Shown: positions 1 through 8,866, counted from the first letter of the stretch. The stretch: DNA of 64,000 nt from Pseudomonas sp. NFR16 (GCF_900108875.1 NZ_FNYJ01000008.1:62001-126000), one strand, 5' to 3'. Translations and numbers: made by a program. Notes: generated by a model not told the origin, from the sequence alone.

Positions 1-82
1 CATCATGCTCGACGACGTTCTGGCCGGGGTTTTTGCCTGGATGGCGATGCAGGGTCTAGTCTGGCTGTGGGGAGTGATATAG
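1..82 (+). CDS. pgpA: PgpA, C-terminal end (partial)
   Basis: Last 26 codons of a gene that begins upstream of the window, ending at the TAG at 80-82. The visible peptide begins IMLDDVLAG and continues with hydrophobic residues rich in Trp and Met. This matches the C-terminal helix of phosphatidylglycerophosphatase A, an inner-membrane enzyme that dephosphorylates phosphatidylglycerol phosphate. In Pseudomonas pgpA follows nusB and thiL and lies just before ribA, which fits the neighbours here. The identification rests on this short tail and on synteny. Confidence 0.7.
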   Translation, partial: IMLDDVLAGVFAWMAMQGLVWLWGVI

Positions 83-93
83 GAACCACACTC

Positions 94-885
94 ATGGGCG
101 GTATCGGGAAGGTCTTGCTGCTGGGTCTGTCGCTGTTGGCGACGGGGCTTTGCGTGGCCGCGGAGCCAGGCGGCAGCGACCTTCGGACCGAGAAGCCCGA
201 CGACATCGTGCTGGTCAGCGAGCAATGGAATGCCTACACCGAAGCCGACGGGACCGGCCTGGGCTGGGACCTGATGCGAGAGGTGTTCGAGCCCGCTGGC
301 GTCAAGGTGCAGTCCCGTATCGAGCCCTACACCCGGGCGGTCGGGCTGGTGCAGCGAGGTGAGGCCGATGCCTGGGTCGGCGCCTACGAGAACGAGGTCG
401 AAGGCACGCTGTATCCGAAATGGCATTACGACATCGATGAAGTCTACGCATTGGGGCTGGCTTCCCACCCTGCGCCGACCCTGCAGAACCTGGGCAGCTA
501 CCGCCTGGCTTGGGTCCGCGGATACGAGTTCCAGCACTACCTGCCCAACGTGGTGCATTTCAATGAAGTGGCGCGCCGGGACCACATCCTTTCAATGCTC
601 GAACACGGCCGCGCCGATCTGTACATTGATGCCAAGCCGGAAGTCGACTTCATCCTCGGCCAGACCAAAGCCCCTCAGAGTTACCGCACGACGTACCTGA
701 CCGCGATCCCGCTGTATCTGAGTTTTGCCGATAACGCTCGCGGCCGTGCCTTGCGGGAAGTGTTCGATGAGCGCATGGCGCGTCTGGTGCGGTCCGGCCG
801 GCTGAAGCCGATATTCGCTCGCTGGAAGCAGCCTTATCCGTTCGATGCAAGCGATGTTCACAGCGCTGGCAGCGCCGGACAATGA
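94..885 (+). CDS. Periplasmic solute-binding protein (SBP_bac_3-like)
   Basis: A 263-residue protein with a Sec signal peptide (MGGIGKVLLLGLSLLATG, cleavage near VAA-EP). The mature part resembles type-3 amino-acid ABC binding proteins and related orphan sensors: it contains GLGWDLMREVFEPAG near the start and a C-terminal segment on the pattern 'RALREVFDERMARLVRSGRL'. The ATG at 94 is preferred to an upstream GTG at 67 because it opens directly on the signal peptide and has AGGA at 81-84. No permease or ATPase gene is nearby, so it may deliver ligand to a distant transporter or act as a sensor. The ligand is unknown. Confidence 0.75.
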   Translation: MGGIGKVLLLGLSLLATGLCVAAEPGGSDLRTEKPDDIVLVSEQWNAYTEADGTGLGWDLMREVFEPAGVKVQSRIEPYTRAVGLVQRGEADAWVGAYENEVEGTLYPKWHYDIDEVYALGLASHPAPTLQNLGSYRLAWVRGYEFQHYLPNVVHFNEVARRDHILSMLEHGRADLYIDAKPEVDFILGQTKAPQSYRTTYLTAIPLYLSFADNARGRALREVFDERMARLVRSGRLKPIFARWKQPYPFDASDVHSAGSAGQ

Positions 886-996
886 TCAAACTTCCTGATC
901 TGAATAGCCGACAATTCAGCCTAAGCGTCTGCTGGAACGTGCTGTTACAATGCGGCCTTGCGAATTTCCAGCCCTCATACTGATCAGGAGCACACG

Positions 997-1614
997 GTGC
1001 CCGTCGTATTTGTCGCGGCTTCCAAGCTGCCTACCCCTTTTGCCACTTTCACAATGAACGGTTTCCTCGAAGAGGAAAACGGTCGCGAGCATGTCGTACT
1101 TACCCTCGGTGATGTGTCAGATGGCGCCCCTGTGCTGGGGCGCGTGCATTCCGAATGCCTGACCGGCGATGCCTTGTTCAGTCAGCGCTGCGACTGCGGC
1201 TCCCAGCTGGAAGCGGCCTTGCGCGCAATCGCCTCGCAAGGTCGTGGTGTGTTGCTTTACCTGCGTCAGGAAGGGCGTGGCATCGGCTTGATGAACAAGA
1301 TCCGTGCCTATGAATTGCAGGACGGCGGTGCAGATACGGTTGAAGCGAACGAGCGTCTGGGCTTCGCCGCTGACCAGCGCGATTACGCCATTTGCCTGCC
1401 GATGCTCGAGCATCTGGGCATCAGATCGCTTCGACTGATGACCAATAACCCGCGCAAGGTCAAAGCGCTGACTGACATGGGTATCAACGTGGCCGAACGC
1501 GTGCCGCTGCACACCGGCCAGAACCCGCACAACAAACTTTATCTGGCGACCAAGGCCGGCAAACTCGGCCACATGATGGGCAATGAGCATCAAAGCGAGG
1601 TCGATCCTGCGTGA
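997..1614 (+). CDS. ribA: GTP cyclohydrolase II
   Basis: A 205-residue RibA, the first enzyme of riboflavin synthesis. It opens the imidazole ring of GTP to give 2,5-diamino-6-ribosylamino-pyrimidinone phosphate, formate and pyrophosphate. The zinc ligands are visible as C54, C65 and C67 in HSECLTGDALFSQRCDC, followed by the LRQEGRGIGL motif. I chose the GTG at 997 because the family begins PVVFVAASKLPTPF and an AGGAG lies at 986-990; an upstream in-frame ATG at 958 would add 13 unconserved residues. The stop overlaps the next gene by 4 nt. Confidence 0.95.
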   Translation: MPVVFVAASKLPTPFATFTMNGFLEEENGREHVVLTLGDVSDGAPVLGRVHSECLTGDALFSQRCDCGSQLEAALRAIASQGRGVLLYLRQEGRGIGLMNKIRAYELQDGGADTVEANERLGFAADQRDYAICLPMLEHLGIRSLRLMTNNPRKVKALTDMGINVAERVPLHTGQNPHNKLYLATKAGKLGHMMGNEHQSEVDPA

Positions 1615-2033
1615 CACGCGGTAATGTGCGCCGTCGCCTGGCGTTGGCCTGGTGGCGGCAGATGGCCCTGACCCTGGGCCCGTTACTGGTGCTCTGTATG
1701 TTCTTCGGCGGCGGCGAGGCGACCGGTCCTACGGTTTTCGCCATGCCATTGTTCATCGCGGGCGTCGCGTCGATGTTCGTCAGCCTCAAGCCATTCGGTG
1801 TGTACAAGCGCTCTCTGATCGCAATGCAGAAGGCGCTCGACACCCCTGCAGAGCCTGCGGCCTGGCTGAAACTGGCCGCCGACCGGCGCGTGGCCTTCCT
1901 CGCTGCAGGCCTGCCCGCGTGGATTGCGGCGCTGGCGGTCTTCGCTTATCTGGAGCCCGTGGCGCTCGCGTTGCTGGCGCTCTCCAGCGTTGTTCTGCTG
2001 TACCTCTATCGCATTCCTCGTCAGCTGGCCTGA
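1611..2033 (+). CDS. Small membrane protein of unknown function
   Basis: A 140-residue protein starting at a GTG that overlaps the ribA stop codon. I see about four hydrophobic segments: two close together at roughly residues 18-34 and 40-58, then a polar stretch with YKRSLIAMQKAL, then two more near the C terminus ending in LYLYRIPRQLA. Its stop overlaps the ATG of the BtuF-like gene. Translational coupling with ribA and the B12-binding protein suggests one transcript. I do not recognise a family with a known function. Confidence 0.75.
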   Translation: MTRGNVRRRLALAWWRQMALTLGPLLVLCMFFGGGEATGPTVFAMPLFIAGVASMFVSLKPFGVYKRSLIAMQKALDTPAEPAAWLKLAADRRVAFLAAGLPAWIAALAVFAYLEPVALALLALSSVVLLYLYRIPRQLA

Positions 2034-2830
2034 TGCGCCTGTTCATCGCCTGCTTGCTGGCGCTGATGGTAAGCCGTGCGCTGGCCGTCGAGCGCGTGAT
2101 CAGCCTCGCGCCATCGCTCACTGAAATCATGATCGAACTCAATTCGGCCGATCTGCTGGTTGGCGTGCTTGACGGCGGCGAACGTCCCGCGCAGGTACAG
2201 GCGTTGCCCTCGGTGGGTCGTTACGGCCAACTGGAAATGGAGCGGCTGCTCAGCCTCCAGCCTGATCTGTTGTTGCTCTGGCCCGGCAGTGTTGGCGTCG
2301 CGCAGCGTGATCAATTGCAACGGCTGAACATTCCGACCTTCGTCACAGAGCCGCATACGCTGGAGCAATTGGCGGATCAGATCGAACAGATCGGCGAGCG
2401 CCTGGGCCGGGGCGAACGTGGGCGTCAGCTGGCCGGTGAATTTCGCCAGCGGCTGTCCGGGCTTCGTGAGCGTTATCAGCGCGACGCCCCGATGCACGTG
2501 TTTTATCAGGTATGGGACCGGCCGCTGTATACGGTCGGGGGCGGGCAGATCATCAGTGATGCGCTGAGCGTGTGCGGTGCGCGAAATGTCTTCGACGACC
2601 TGACCCTGCCAGCGCCGCAGGTGAGTCTGGAGTCGGTATTGCAGCGTGATCCCGATGTGATCGTGGCGAGTGATGCCGCGCTGTTGAAGGCCTGGACAGC
2701 ATGGCCTCAATTGAAAGCAGTCAGGGCGCAGCGTTTGCTGTCCGTGCCCGACAAAGGCCTGGAGCGCGCCAGCGGGCAGATGATCGAGGCCGTTGCGAAA
2801 TTGTGTGAAGCGATATCGTCAGATCGCTGA
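2033..2830 (+). CDS. btuF: BtuF-like cobalamin-binding periplasmic protein
   Basis: A 265-residue class III periplasmic binding protein with signal peptide MRLFIACLLALMVSRALA. The mature protein starts VERVISLAPSLTEIMIEL, the characteristic opening of BtuF and siderophore-binding relatives. Later landmarks are LPSVGRYGQLEMERLLSLQPDLLL, the VFYQVWDRPLYTVGGG segment and C-terminal helices. BtuF passes vitamin B12 from the periplasm to the BtuCD importer. A convergent btuB-like receptor lies 490 bp away, which supports B12 over a siderophore. No btuC or btuD is in the window. The ATG overlaps the previous stop codon. Confidence 0.8.
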   Translation: MRLFIACLLALMVSRALAVERVISLAPSLTEIMIELNSADLLVGVLDGGERPAQVQALPSVGRYGQLEMERLLSLQPDLLLLWPGSVGVAQRDQLQRLNIPTFVTEPHTLEQLADQIEQIGERLGRGERGRQLAGEFRQRLSGLRERYQRDAPMHVFYQVWDRPLYTVGGGQIISDALSVCGARNVFDDLTLPAPQVSLESVLQRDPDVIVASDAALLKAWTAWPQLKAVRAQRLLSVPDKGLERASGQMIEAVAKLCEAISSDR

Positions 2831-2899
2831 ACGTGCCGACGTTGATGCTTTTTTGGGAGTGAGCCAACCGCCTCCAATGCCCTTTCGGCGTAACACCCG

Positions 2900-3195
2900 A
2901 CGCTTTCCCGGCTAAAGCCGGTCCTACGAAAACCTTGCGGCGTCTGCCTGACTTGCTAAAAACGTCCTACGAAAACCTTGCAGCGTCTGCCTGACTTGCT
3001 AAAACCGTCCTACGAAAACCTTGCGGTGCCTGCCTGACCGGCTGAAACCGTCCTACGAAAACCTTGCGGCGTCTGCCCGACCGGCTAAAACCGTCCTACG
3101 AAAACCTTGCGGCGTCTGCCCGACCGGCTAAAGCCGGTCCTACGAAAGCATAGGACGTCTGTAGGACCGGCTTCAGCCGGGAAGAGGCCGGTGCA
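2900..3195. repeat. Tandem 43-bp array derived from REP elements
   Basis: GTCCTACGA recurs at 2921, 2964, 3007, 3050, 3093 and 3137, giving a 43, 43, 43, 43, 44 bp period. Each unit carries a form of CCGGCTAAAGCCGGTCCTACG followed by AAAACCTTGCGGCGTCTGCC. The first and last units keep the full REP palindrome. The inner ones have lost pairing, reading for example TTGCTAAAAACG or GGCTAAAACCG. An inverted REP (GTAGGACCGGCTTCAGCC, from 3161) closes the array. It fills most of the gap between the convergent btuF-like and btuB-like genes, and no gene is seen in the gap. Confidence 0.9.
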
Positions 3196-3322
3196 TGCTG
3201 TGGAGAGGGAGTGGCTGGAATCAGTCTTCATCCGATGGCGGCCCCGAGCAAGCTTACTTCCACAGGTGACTTGCCGTTTTTCTAAAGACCAGACGGCGCC
3301 AGTGGCGGCATGCTGTGGCGAG

Positions 3323-5206
3323 TCATAACTCAGGCGTCCAGGTGACGCCGAACATCCACGTCCGGCCTTCTTCGCGATAGCCATAATTGCCGCCATCGAA
3401 GCTGTACAGCGTGCGGCTGTAGCGTTTGTCGAAGGCGTTATCCAACTTGAATTCCAGCTTTACCTCGTCGCTGGCTTTCCAGCTGCTGCGCACACCGAAC
3501 AGAGTGTAACCGCCGATAGCCTGAGTGTTGGCTTCGTCGTTGAAGCTGCTGCTCACCGCCTGCCAACTGGCGCCTACGCCGAGCCGATCGAATTGACGAT
3601 CCAGGTCCAGATTCAGCGTTCTGCGTGCACGCCGGTTGAGCGTGCGGCCGGTGTCTCGGTCGCGCGGGTCGATGATCGAGGCGCCCAGCTTCCCGGTCCA
3701 GCCGAACAGCTGTTGCTCCAGCGCGGCTTCAAATCCATTGATTCGCGCCGAAGCGATGTTCTGCGGTCGGAAGTCACTGTCCAGCGCGATGGCGTCCTGC
3801 AGGTCGGTGCGATACAGCGACGCCTCCAGCTTGCTCGTATCACTCAAGCGGCTTCGCCACTGCAGCTCGTAACTTTTCGAATGCTCGGGCTTGAGATTAG
3901 GGTTACTGAAGTCCGGGTAATAAAGATCGTTGAAGGTCGGCGCACGGAAGCCTTCGCTGTAGGAAACCAACAGGTCATTGGCGTCGTTGAGCGCTAAGGT
4001 CAATGTTCCGCTCCAGGTGTTCTGGCTGCCGAACTGCTGATTCTGATCGTGACGCAGGCCCAGCTCCGTGGAGAATCCGTCGCCCTTGTAGCGATGCTGG
4101 ACGAACGCAGCACGATTCCATCGGCTGTCTTCGTCGAACGCGGTGCTGCTGTTGACCCGGTCTTCGTAGGCGTCCGCGCCGAGCATGAGGCTGTTGCGCG
4201 CATCAAGAGTCAGATCGTTCTGCCAGTTGATCGAGTCGCGGTAGGTGTTGAAGACATAGCGATCGTCGCTGAGCTTGTCGAAGGTCTTCTCGCGGTTTTC
4301 GCTGTGCCCGACCTCGAGGCGGGTTTTCCAGCGTTCATTGACGCGCGCATCAATGTAAGTCCCCAGACTGCTCAGCTCGAAATCGCTGTACTGCTGCTGG
4401 CCAACGGTGTTGAAGGTGACCGGGTCGAACAGCCCGAACGGATTGTCGAACTCGGTCTTGCCCCGGTTATCCAGCGCGTTGAGGCCCACTTCCACGTCAT
4501 CGCTCAGCCAGTGGCTGAGGTTCAGGCTGTACGCTGTGTTGCGGTAGGCATCGTGATCGGCATCGCTGGCGAACGATGGCCCCGTGCGGTTTATGCCTGC
4601 CGTCTCGTCGAGGCTGGTGCTGAGGTTGAAATGCGTCCGGTCGTCCCCGCCTGACAGTCCCAGGCTGTGCTGCCAGCTGTCGCGATTGCCGAAACCACTG
4701 TGCACACGCGCTTGCAGGCCTTGCTCGGCGCCGCGTCGGGTGAAGATCTGGATCACGCCGCCGATGGCGTCGGCCCCGTAGACGACTGAACGCGAGCCAC
4801 GCAGCACTTCCACCCGCTCGATCTGATCGACGCTCAGGTATTGCAGCGCGCTGTCGGCCGACGTGGCATTGGCGATGCGTTGGCCATCCACCAACACCAG
4901 GCTCTGCGCGGCTTTAGTGCCGCGGATGTAGATGCCGGGCAGACTGCCGCGTCCGCCGCTGGGCGCGATTTGCACGCCCGGCACGCGATTGAGCAGGTCG
5001 GTGAGGTCGGTCGGCTGCAGACGCTCGATGTCCTGGCGCGTGAACACCGTGTTCGCGGCGGTGCTGGCGTCGCGCTGTTCCACCTGGCGATTGGCGCTGA
5101 TCAGCACGTCGGGGAGTTTGAGCGCGTTTTCGCGGTCGGGCAGGTCGGCGAAGGCTTGGGACGCGGGCAGCAGAGACAGGGTGAGGATAAAGCGGGGCAG
5201 GGTCAT
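3323..5206 (-). CDS. btuB: TonB-dependent vitamin B12 receptor (BtuB-like)
   Basis: A 627-residue outer-membrane receptor with signal peptide MTLPRFILTLSLLPASQAFA. A TonB-box-like LPDVLISANR near residue 30 is followed by the plug domain: IERLQPTDLTDLLNRVPGV, then IYIRGT and LVDGQRI, then ERVEVLRGSRSVVYGADAIGG. A beta-barrel ends in WMFGVTWTPEL, a typical barrel C terminus. Length and plug match BtuB, which moves cobalamin across the outer membrane with TonB energy. A B12 riboswitch would be expected upstream, but I do not see a B12 box in 5207-5378. Confidence 0.85.
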   Translation of the reverse strand: MTLPRFILTLSLLPASQAFADLPDRENALKLPDVLISANRQVEQRDASTAANTVFTRQDIERLQPTDLTDLLNRVPGVQIAPSGGRGSLPGIYIRGTKAAQSLVLVDGQRIANATSADSALQYLSVDQIERVEVLRGSRSVVYGADAIGGVIQIFTRRGAEQGLQARVHSGFGNRDSWQHSLGLSGGDDRTHFNLSTSLDETAGINRTGPSFASDADHDAYRNTAYSLNLSHWLSDDVEVGLNALDNRGKTEFDNPFGLFDPVTFNTVGQQQYSDFELSSLGTYIDARVNERWKTRLEVGHSENREKTFDKLSDDRYVFNTYRDSINWQNDLTLDARNSLMLGADAYEDRVNSSTAFDEDSRWNRAAFVQHRYKGDGFSTELGLRHDQNQQFGSQNTWSGTLTLALNDANDLLVSYSEGFRAPTFNDLYYPDFSNPNLKPEHSKSYELQWRSRLSDTSKLEASLYRTDLQDAIALDSDFRPQNIASARINGFEAALEQQLFGWTGKLGASIIDPRDRDTGRTLNRRARRTLNLDLDRQFDRLGVGASWQAVSSSFNDEANTQAIGGYTLFGVRSSWKASDEVKLEFKLDNAFDKRYSRTLYSFDGGNYGYREEGRTWMFGVTWTPEL

Positions 5207-5231
5207 GTTTGTTCTTGTCTGACGCGATCTC

Positions 5232-5320
5232 TGTAGGAGCGCGCGTGCCCGCGATGCGAAAGTCCATCCGACACGTCTCCGTCGTCGGAAAAATCTATCG
5301 CGGGCAAGCGCGCTCCTGCA
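5232..5320. repeat. REP pair (BIME-like)
   Basis: Two inverted copies of the Pseudomonas REP, TGTAGGAGCGCGCGTGCCCGC starting at 5232 and ATCGCGGGCAAGCGCGCTCC ending near 5317, flank a roughly 35-bp centre. The pair lies between the 5' end of the btuB-like gene and the 3' end of dxs, so it would form a large stem-loop in the dxs 3' end or btuB leader RNA. Confidence 0.85.
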
Positions 5321-5378
5321 TGAAACGCGGTTTCAGTGATCGTTCCCACGCCGAGCGCGGGAATGAACAGAGGAGCAG

Positions 5379-7277
5379 TCAGGCGTTCTGGATTTTTTGC
5401 AAACGCTCGTTGATCGACGCTTCGATTCCTGCGGCATCCAGTCCGCATTCCGCGAGCATTTGCGCAGGTTTGGCGTGCTCGACGTAAACGTCCGGCAGAC
5501 CCAGATGCAGCACCGACTTGAGAATGTCTTCCCGTGCGAGGAACTCGCTGACCGCCGCGCCTGCGCCCCCCATGATCGCGTTTTCTTCGATCGTGACCAG
5601 CAGATCGTGGCTGGCGGCCACCACGCGCACCATCGCTTCATCCAGCGGTTTGACGAAGCGCATGTCGACCACGGTCGCGTCGATCTTCTCGGCGACGACC
5701 AGCGCTTCGGACAACTGCACACCGAACACCAGCATCGCCACTTTACTGCCCTGACGGCGGACGATGCCCTTGCCGATCTCCAGCGGCTCGAGGCTGCTTT
5801 CGATCACGGCATTCGGGCCGGTGCCGCGTGGGTAACGCACGGCGGCAGGGCCGTTGAAGCGGTGCCCGGTGGTCAGCATCTTGCGCAGTTCGTTCTCGTC
5901 GCTTGGCGTCATCACCAGCATGCCGGGGATGCAGCGCAGGTAAGATAGATCGAAGCTGCCGGCGTGAGTCGGACCGTCTTCGCCTACGAGACCGGCACGG
6001 TCGATGGCGAACAGCACATCGAGATTTTGCACCGCGACATCGTGAATCAACTGGTCGTAGCCGCGCTGCAGGAACGTCGAATAGATCGCCACGACCGGTT
6101 TGCTGCCTTCGCAGGCCATACCGGCCGCAAGGGTCACGGCGTGCTGCTCGGCGATCGCGACGTCGAAGTAACGCTCGGGGAAGCGCTCGCTGAACGCCAC
6201 CAGATCAGAGCCTTCCTTCATGGCCGGCGTGATGCCGACCAGGCGCTCGTCAGCCTCGGCCATGTCGCACAACCATTGGCCGAAAACACCGGAATACTTG
6301 GGACCGCTGGCTTTTTTCGGCTCGGCCGGCGCATCGAGCGGGTCGAGCTTGGTGATGGCGTGGTAGCCGATCGGATCGACTTCCGCCGGCGCGAAGCCCT
6401 TGCCCTTCTTGGTGACCACGTGCAGGAACTGCGGGCCCTTGAGGTCGCGCATGTTGCGCAGCGTGGCGATCAGCGTTGGCAGATCATGGCCATCGATCGG
6501 GCCGATGTAATTCCAGCCCAGCTCCTCGAACAGCGTACCCGGCACCAGCATGCCTTTGGCGTACTCCTCGGTGCGGCGGGCAATTTCCCACGCGCCGGGC
6601 AGACGCGAGAGCACCTTCTTGCTGCCTTCTCGCATGCTGGCGTACGTGCGGCTGGAGAGAATCTTCGCCAGATAGTTCGACAGTCCGCCCACGTTGCGCG
6701 AGATGGACATGTCGTTGTCGTTGAGGATCACCAGCATGTCCGCGTTGACTTCCGGCGCGTGGTTCAACGCCTCGAACGCCATGCCCGCGGTGAGGGCGCC
6801 ATCGCCGATGACCGCGATCGACTTGCGCTCGCTGCCTTGCAGGCGAGCGGCAATGGCCATGCCCAGCGCAGCACTGATTGAGGTGCTGGAGTGGCCCACA
6901 CCGAAGGTGTCGTACTCGCTCTCGCTGCGGCGCGGAAACGCTGCCACGCCGCCTTTCTGGCGCAGTGTCGACATCTGCTCGCGACGACCCGTGAGGATCT
7001 TGTGCGGGTACGCCTGATGACCGACGTCCCAGACCAGCCGGTCGTCGGGGGTATCGAAGACGTAATGCAGGGCAACGGTCAGTTCGATGACACCAAGGCC
7101 GGCGCCGAAATGGCCGCCCGTCTGGCCAACGGTATAGAGCAGCTCCAGGCGCAGTTCATCAGCCAGGGCTTCGAGCTCGGCTTCACCTAACCGGCGCAGG
7201 CCGTCCGGCGTCGCTGCCTTGTCGAGCAGTGGCGTGGACGGGCGCTCGCGGGGAATCTCTTTGAACGTCGTGGGCAT
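5379..7277 (-). CDS. dxs: 1-deoxy-D-xylulose-5-phosphate synthase
   Basis: A 632-residue thiamine-diphosphate enzyme that condenses pyruvate and glyceraldehyde 3-phosphate, the entry step of the MEP isoprenoid pathway. Landmarks are HFGAGLGVIELTVALHYVFD, DVGHQAYPHKILTGR, VGHSSTSIS, the ThDP/Mg motif GDGALTAGM with LNDNDMSIS, and the pyrimidine-binding domain with DVAIAEQHAVTLAAGMA. Length is usual for the family. It lies downstream of ispA and xseB on the same strand, the standard Pseudomonas order, although a 222-bp gap holding a REP separates it from ispA. Confidence 0.97.
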   Translation of the reverse strand: MPTTFKEIPRERPSTPLLDKAATPDGLRRLGEAELEALADELRLELLYTVGQTGGHFGAGLGVIELTVALHYVFDTPDDRLVWDVGHQAYPHKILTGRREQMSTLRQKGGVAAFPRRSESEYDTFGVGHSSTSISAALGMAIAARLQGSERKSIAVIGDGALTAGMAFEALNHAPEVNADMLVILNDNDMSISRNVGGLSNYLAKILSSRTYASMREGSKKVLSRLPGAWEIARRTEEYAKGMLVPGTLFEELGWNYIGPIDGHDLPTLIATLRNMRDLKGPQFLHVVTKKGKGFAPAEVDPIGYHAITKLDPLDAPAEPKKASGPKYSGVFGQWLCDMAEADERLVGITPAMKEGSDLVAFSERFPERYFDVAIAEQHAVTLAAGMACEGSKPVVAIYSTFLQRGYDQLIHDVAVQNLDVLFAIDRAGLVGEDGPTHAGSFDLSYLRCIPGMLVMTPSDENELRKMLTTGHRFNGPAAVRYPRGTGPNAVIESSLEPLEIGKGIVRRQGSKVAMLVFGVQLSEALVVAEKIDATVVDMRFVKPLDEAMVRVVAASHDLLVTIEENAIMGGAGAAVSEFLAREDILKSVLHLGLPDVYVEHAKPAQMLAECGLDAAGIEASINERLQKIQNA

Positions 7278-7389
7278 CAGGCGAATCGTTATAAGTAAAA
7301 GAGGCGGCAGTTTACCTGATGCATCGCAAGCTGCCCACGCGGGACAGCAATGCGATGCTCAGCTCGGTCTGTTTGAGCGGCGGACGCTC

Positions 7390-7420
7390 TTGTAGGAGCG
7401 CGCGCGGGCGCGATAAATCC
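7390..7420. repeat. Single REP element
   Basis: TTGTAGGAGCGCGCGCGGGC with its flank is one arm of the same REP family seen at 5232 and elsewhere. It sits in the 222-bp ispA-dxs gap, where I see no gene. Confidence 0.7.
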
Positions 7421-7499
7421 ATCGGATGAGAAAAATGTGCGCGGTGCCCGGTCAGGCAAGGGAAAACCCGCCTGATCGCAGCGTGACCGGGACGGGCAA

Positions 7500-8387
7500 T
7501 CAGTTGCGGCGTTCGACGATGTACCGGGCCAACGCCCGTAGTGGCTCGGCTGCCGCGTCGAAAGGTCGCAGCGCCACCAGCGCCTGATCGCGCAATTCCA
7601 GCGCGTACTGTTTGGCTTGATCCAGACCCAGCAGCGCAGGGTAGGTCGGCTTGTCGCGGGCGATGTCTGCACCCTGACGTTTGCCGAGGGTCGCGGTATC
7701 GCTTTCGACATCGAGGATATCGTCCTGCACCTGGAAGGCCAGGCCTATCGCGCGAGCGTAGATCTGCAGCGAGTCGAGCTGTGTTTTGCTGGCACGGCCG
7801 CTGGCCAGGGCGCCGAGCCTGACGCTGGCTTCGATCAACGCGCCGGTCTTGTGACGGTGCATGAACTCGAGCGCGGTCTGGTCGAGTTTCATGCCGACCG
7901 ATCCCAGATCGATCGCCTGCCCGCCCACCATGCCCGCAGGCCCGGCCGCGTGGGCGAGGGTGGCGACCATCTTGAGGCGGGTGTCGGCGTCCTGCGGCGT
8001 CAGCCGGCTGTCGCTGAGCACGCTGAACGCCAGGGTCTGCAAGCCATCGCCCGCGAGGATCGCGCAGGCTTCGTCGAACGCCTTGTGGGTGGTCGGCATG
8101 CCGCGACGCAGATCATCGTCGTCCATGGCCGGCAAATCGTCGTGGACCAGCGAATATGCGTGGATCAGCTCGACGGCGCAGGCGGCGCCATTCGCCTGTT
8201 CGGCGTTGCCGCCCAGCGCTTCGCACGCGGCGTAGACCAGCAGCGGGCGCACGCGCTTGCCGCCATTGGTCACGCTGTAGCGCATGGCGGCATAAAGACG
8301 GGTCAGTTCAGGGGCGGGTGCATCGAACAGGTCTTCCAGCGCCGCATTGACGCGAGCCTGGCTGGAGGCCTGATATTCGGCAATCAT
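7500..8387 (-). CDS. ispA: Farnesyl diphosphate synthase
   Basis: A 295-residue trans-prenyltransferase making (2E,6E)-farnesyl diphosphate from IPP and DMAPP or GPP. The first aspartate-rich motif is DDLPAMDDDDLRRG, preceded by HAYSLVHDD; the second is in FQVQDDILDVESD. GGKRVRPLL marks the IPP-binding region. The ATG at 8387 gives the family N terminus MIAEYQASSQ and overlaps the xseB stop codon by 3 nt. A longer in-frame reading would only run back through xseB in another frame. Confidence 0.96.
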   Translation of the reverse strand: MIAEYQASSQARVNAALEDLFDAPAPELTRLYAAMRYSVTNGGKRVRPLLVYAACEALGGNAEQANGAACAVELIHAYSLVHDDLPAMDDDDLRRGMPTTHKAFDEACAILAGDGLQTLAFSVLSDSRLTPQDADTRLKMVATLAHAAGPAGMVGGQAIDLGSVGMKLDQTALEFMHRHKTGALIEASVRLGALASGRASKTQLDSLQIYARAIGLAFQVQDDILDVESDTATLGKRQGADIARDKPTYPALLGLDQAKQYALELRDQALVALRPFDAAAEPLRALARYIVERRN

Positions 8388-8626
8388 TCGGGCTGTTCCG
8401 CGTCGAAGGGTTCCTCGGCCAGTTCGCCATCGCGCTCCAGCAGAACCTGGACCTTCTGTTCGGCCTGAGCCAGGGCGCTTTGGCATTCACGCGTGAGGCG
8501 AATACCTTGTTCAAAAGCGGTCAACGAATCTTCCAGCGACAGCTCGCCGTTCTCCAGACGCTCGACCAGCGTTTGCAGATCCGTGAGGGACTGTTCGAAA
8601 TCCAGTGCAGCTTTCTTGCGGGCCAT
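8384..8626 (-). CDS. xseB: Exodeoxyribonuclease VII small subunit
   Basis: An 80-residue protein with the typical helical-hairpin sequence DFEQSLTDLQTLVERLENGELSLEDSLTAFEQGI. XseB combines with several copies per XseA to form exonuclease VII, which degrades single-stranded DNA to oligonucleotides. It heads the xseB-ispA pair and overlaps ispA at an ATGA. xseA is not in the window. Confidence 0.96.
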   Translation of the reverse strand: MARKKAALDFEQSLTDLQTLVERLENGELSLEDSLTAFEQGIRLTRECQSALAQAEQKVQVLLERDGELAEEPFDAEQPE

Positions 8627-8748
8627 GGCGGCTATCCCGGTAGACGTTAAACCGGCGCGACACTAGCAGAGCGGCGGCGATGGGGCAAATGAGAGGTGCC
8701 GGGCGGGGAACGGTTCGGGCGTGAATTTTCACCGAGCGCCGCAATGGT

Positions 8749-8833
8749 CAGCGCGCTTGCCCGCGACTCGTCGTGCCTCCAACGCATCTGCGTCGTCGCA
8801 CGTTTTTGTCGCGGGCAGGCACGCTCCTGCTGC
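8749..8833. repeat. REP pair between xseB and the nitroreductase gene
   Basis: The arms GCGCGCTTGCCCGCGACTCG at 8751-8770 and GTCGCGGGCAGGCACGCTCC near 8808-8827 are inverted around a variable centre. They occupy most of the 240-bp gap 8627-8866, where I see no gene. Confidence 0.8.
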
Positions 8834-8866
8834 AAGCCCTGTTTCAGATCCCGGCGTGACGCCGGA

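Noticed and set aside
958..996. Upstream ATG of ribA adding 13 residues
   Set aside because: The extension is not conserved in RibA from memory, and the AGGAG at 986-990 serves the GTG at 997.
2900..3195. Regularly spaced repeats that could be taken for a CRISPR array
   Set aside because: The 43-bp units are contiguous and have no unique spacers; the core is a known type of Pseudomonas REP palindrome and no cas genes are near.
5207..5378. Cobalamin riboswitch upstream of the btuB-like gene
   Set aside because: Looked for a B12-box-like segment and found only the REP pair and short flanks. Not proof of absence without a covariance-model search.
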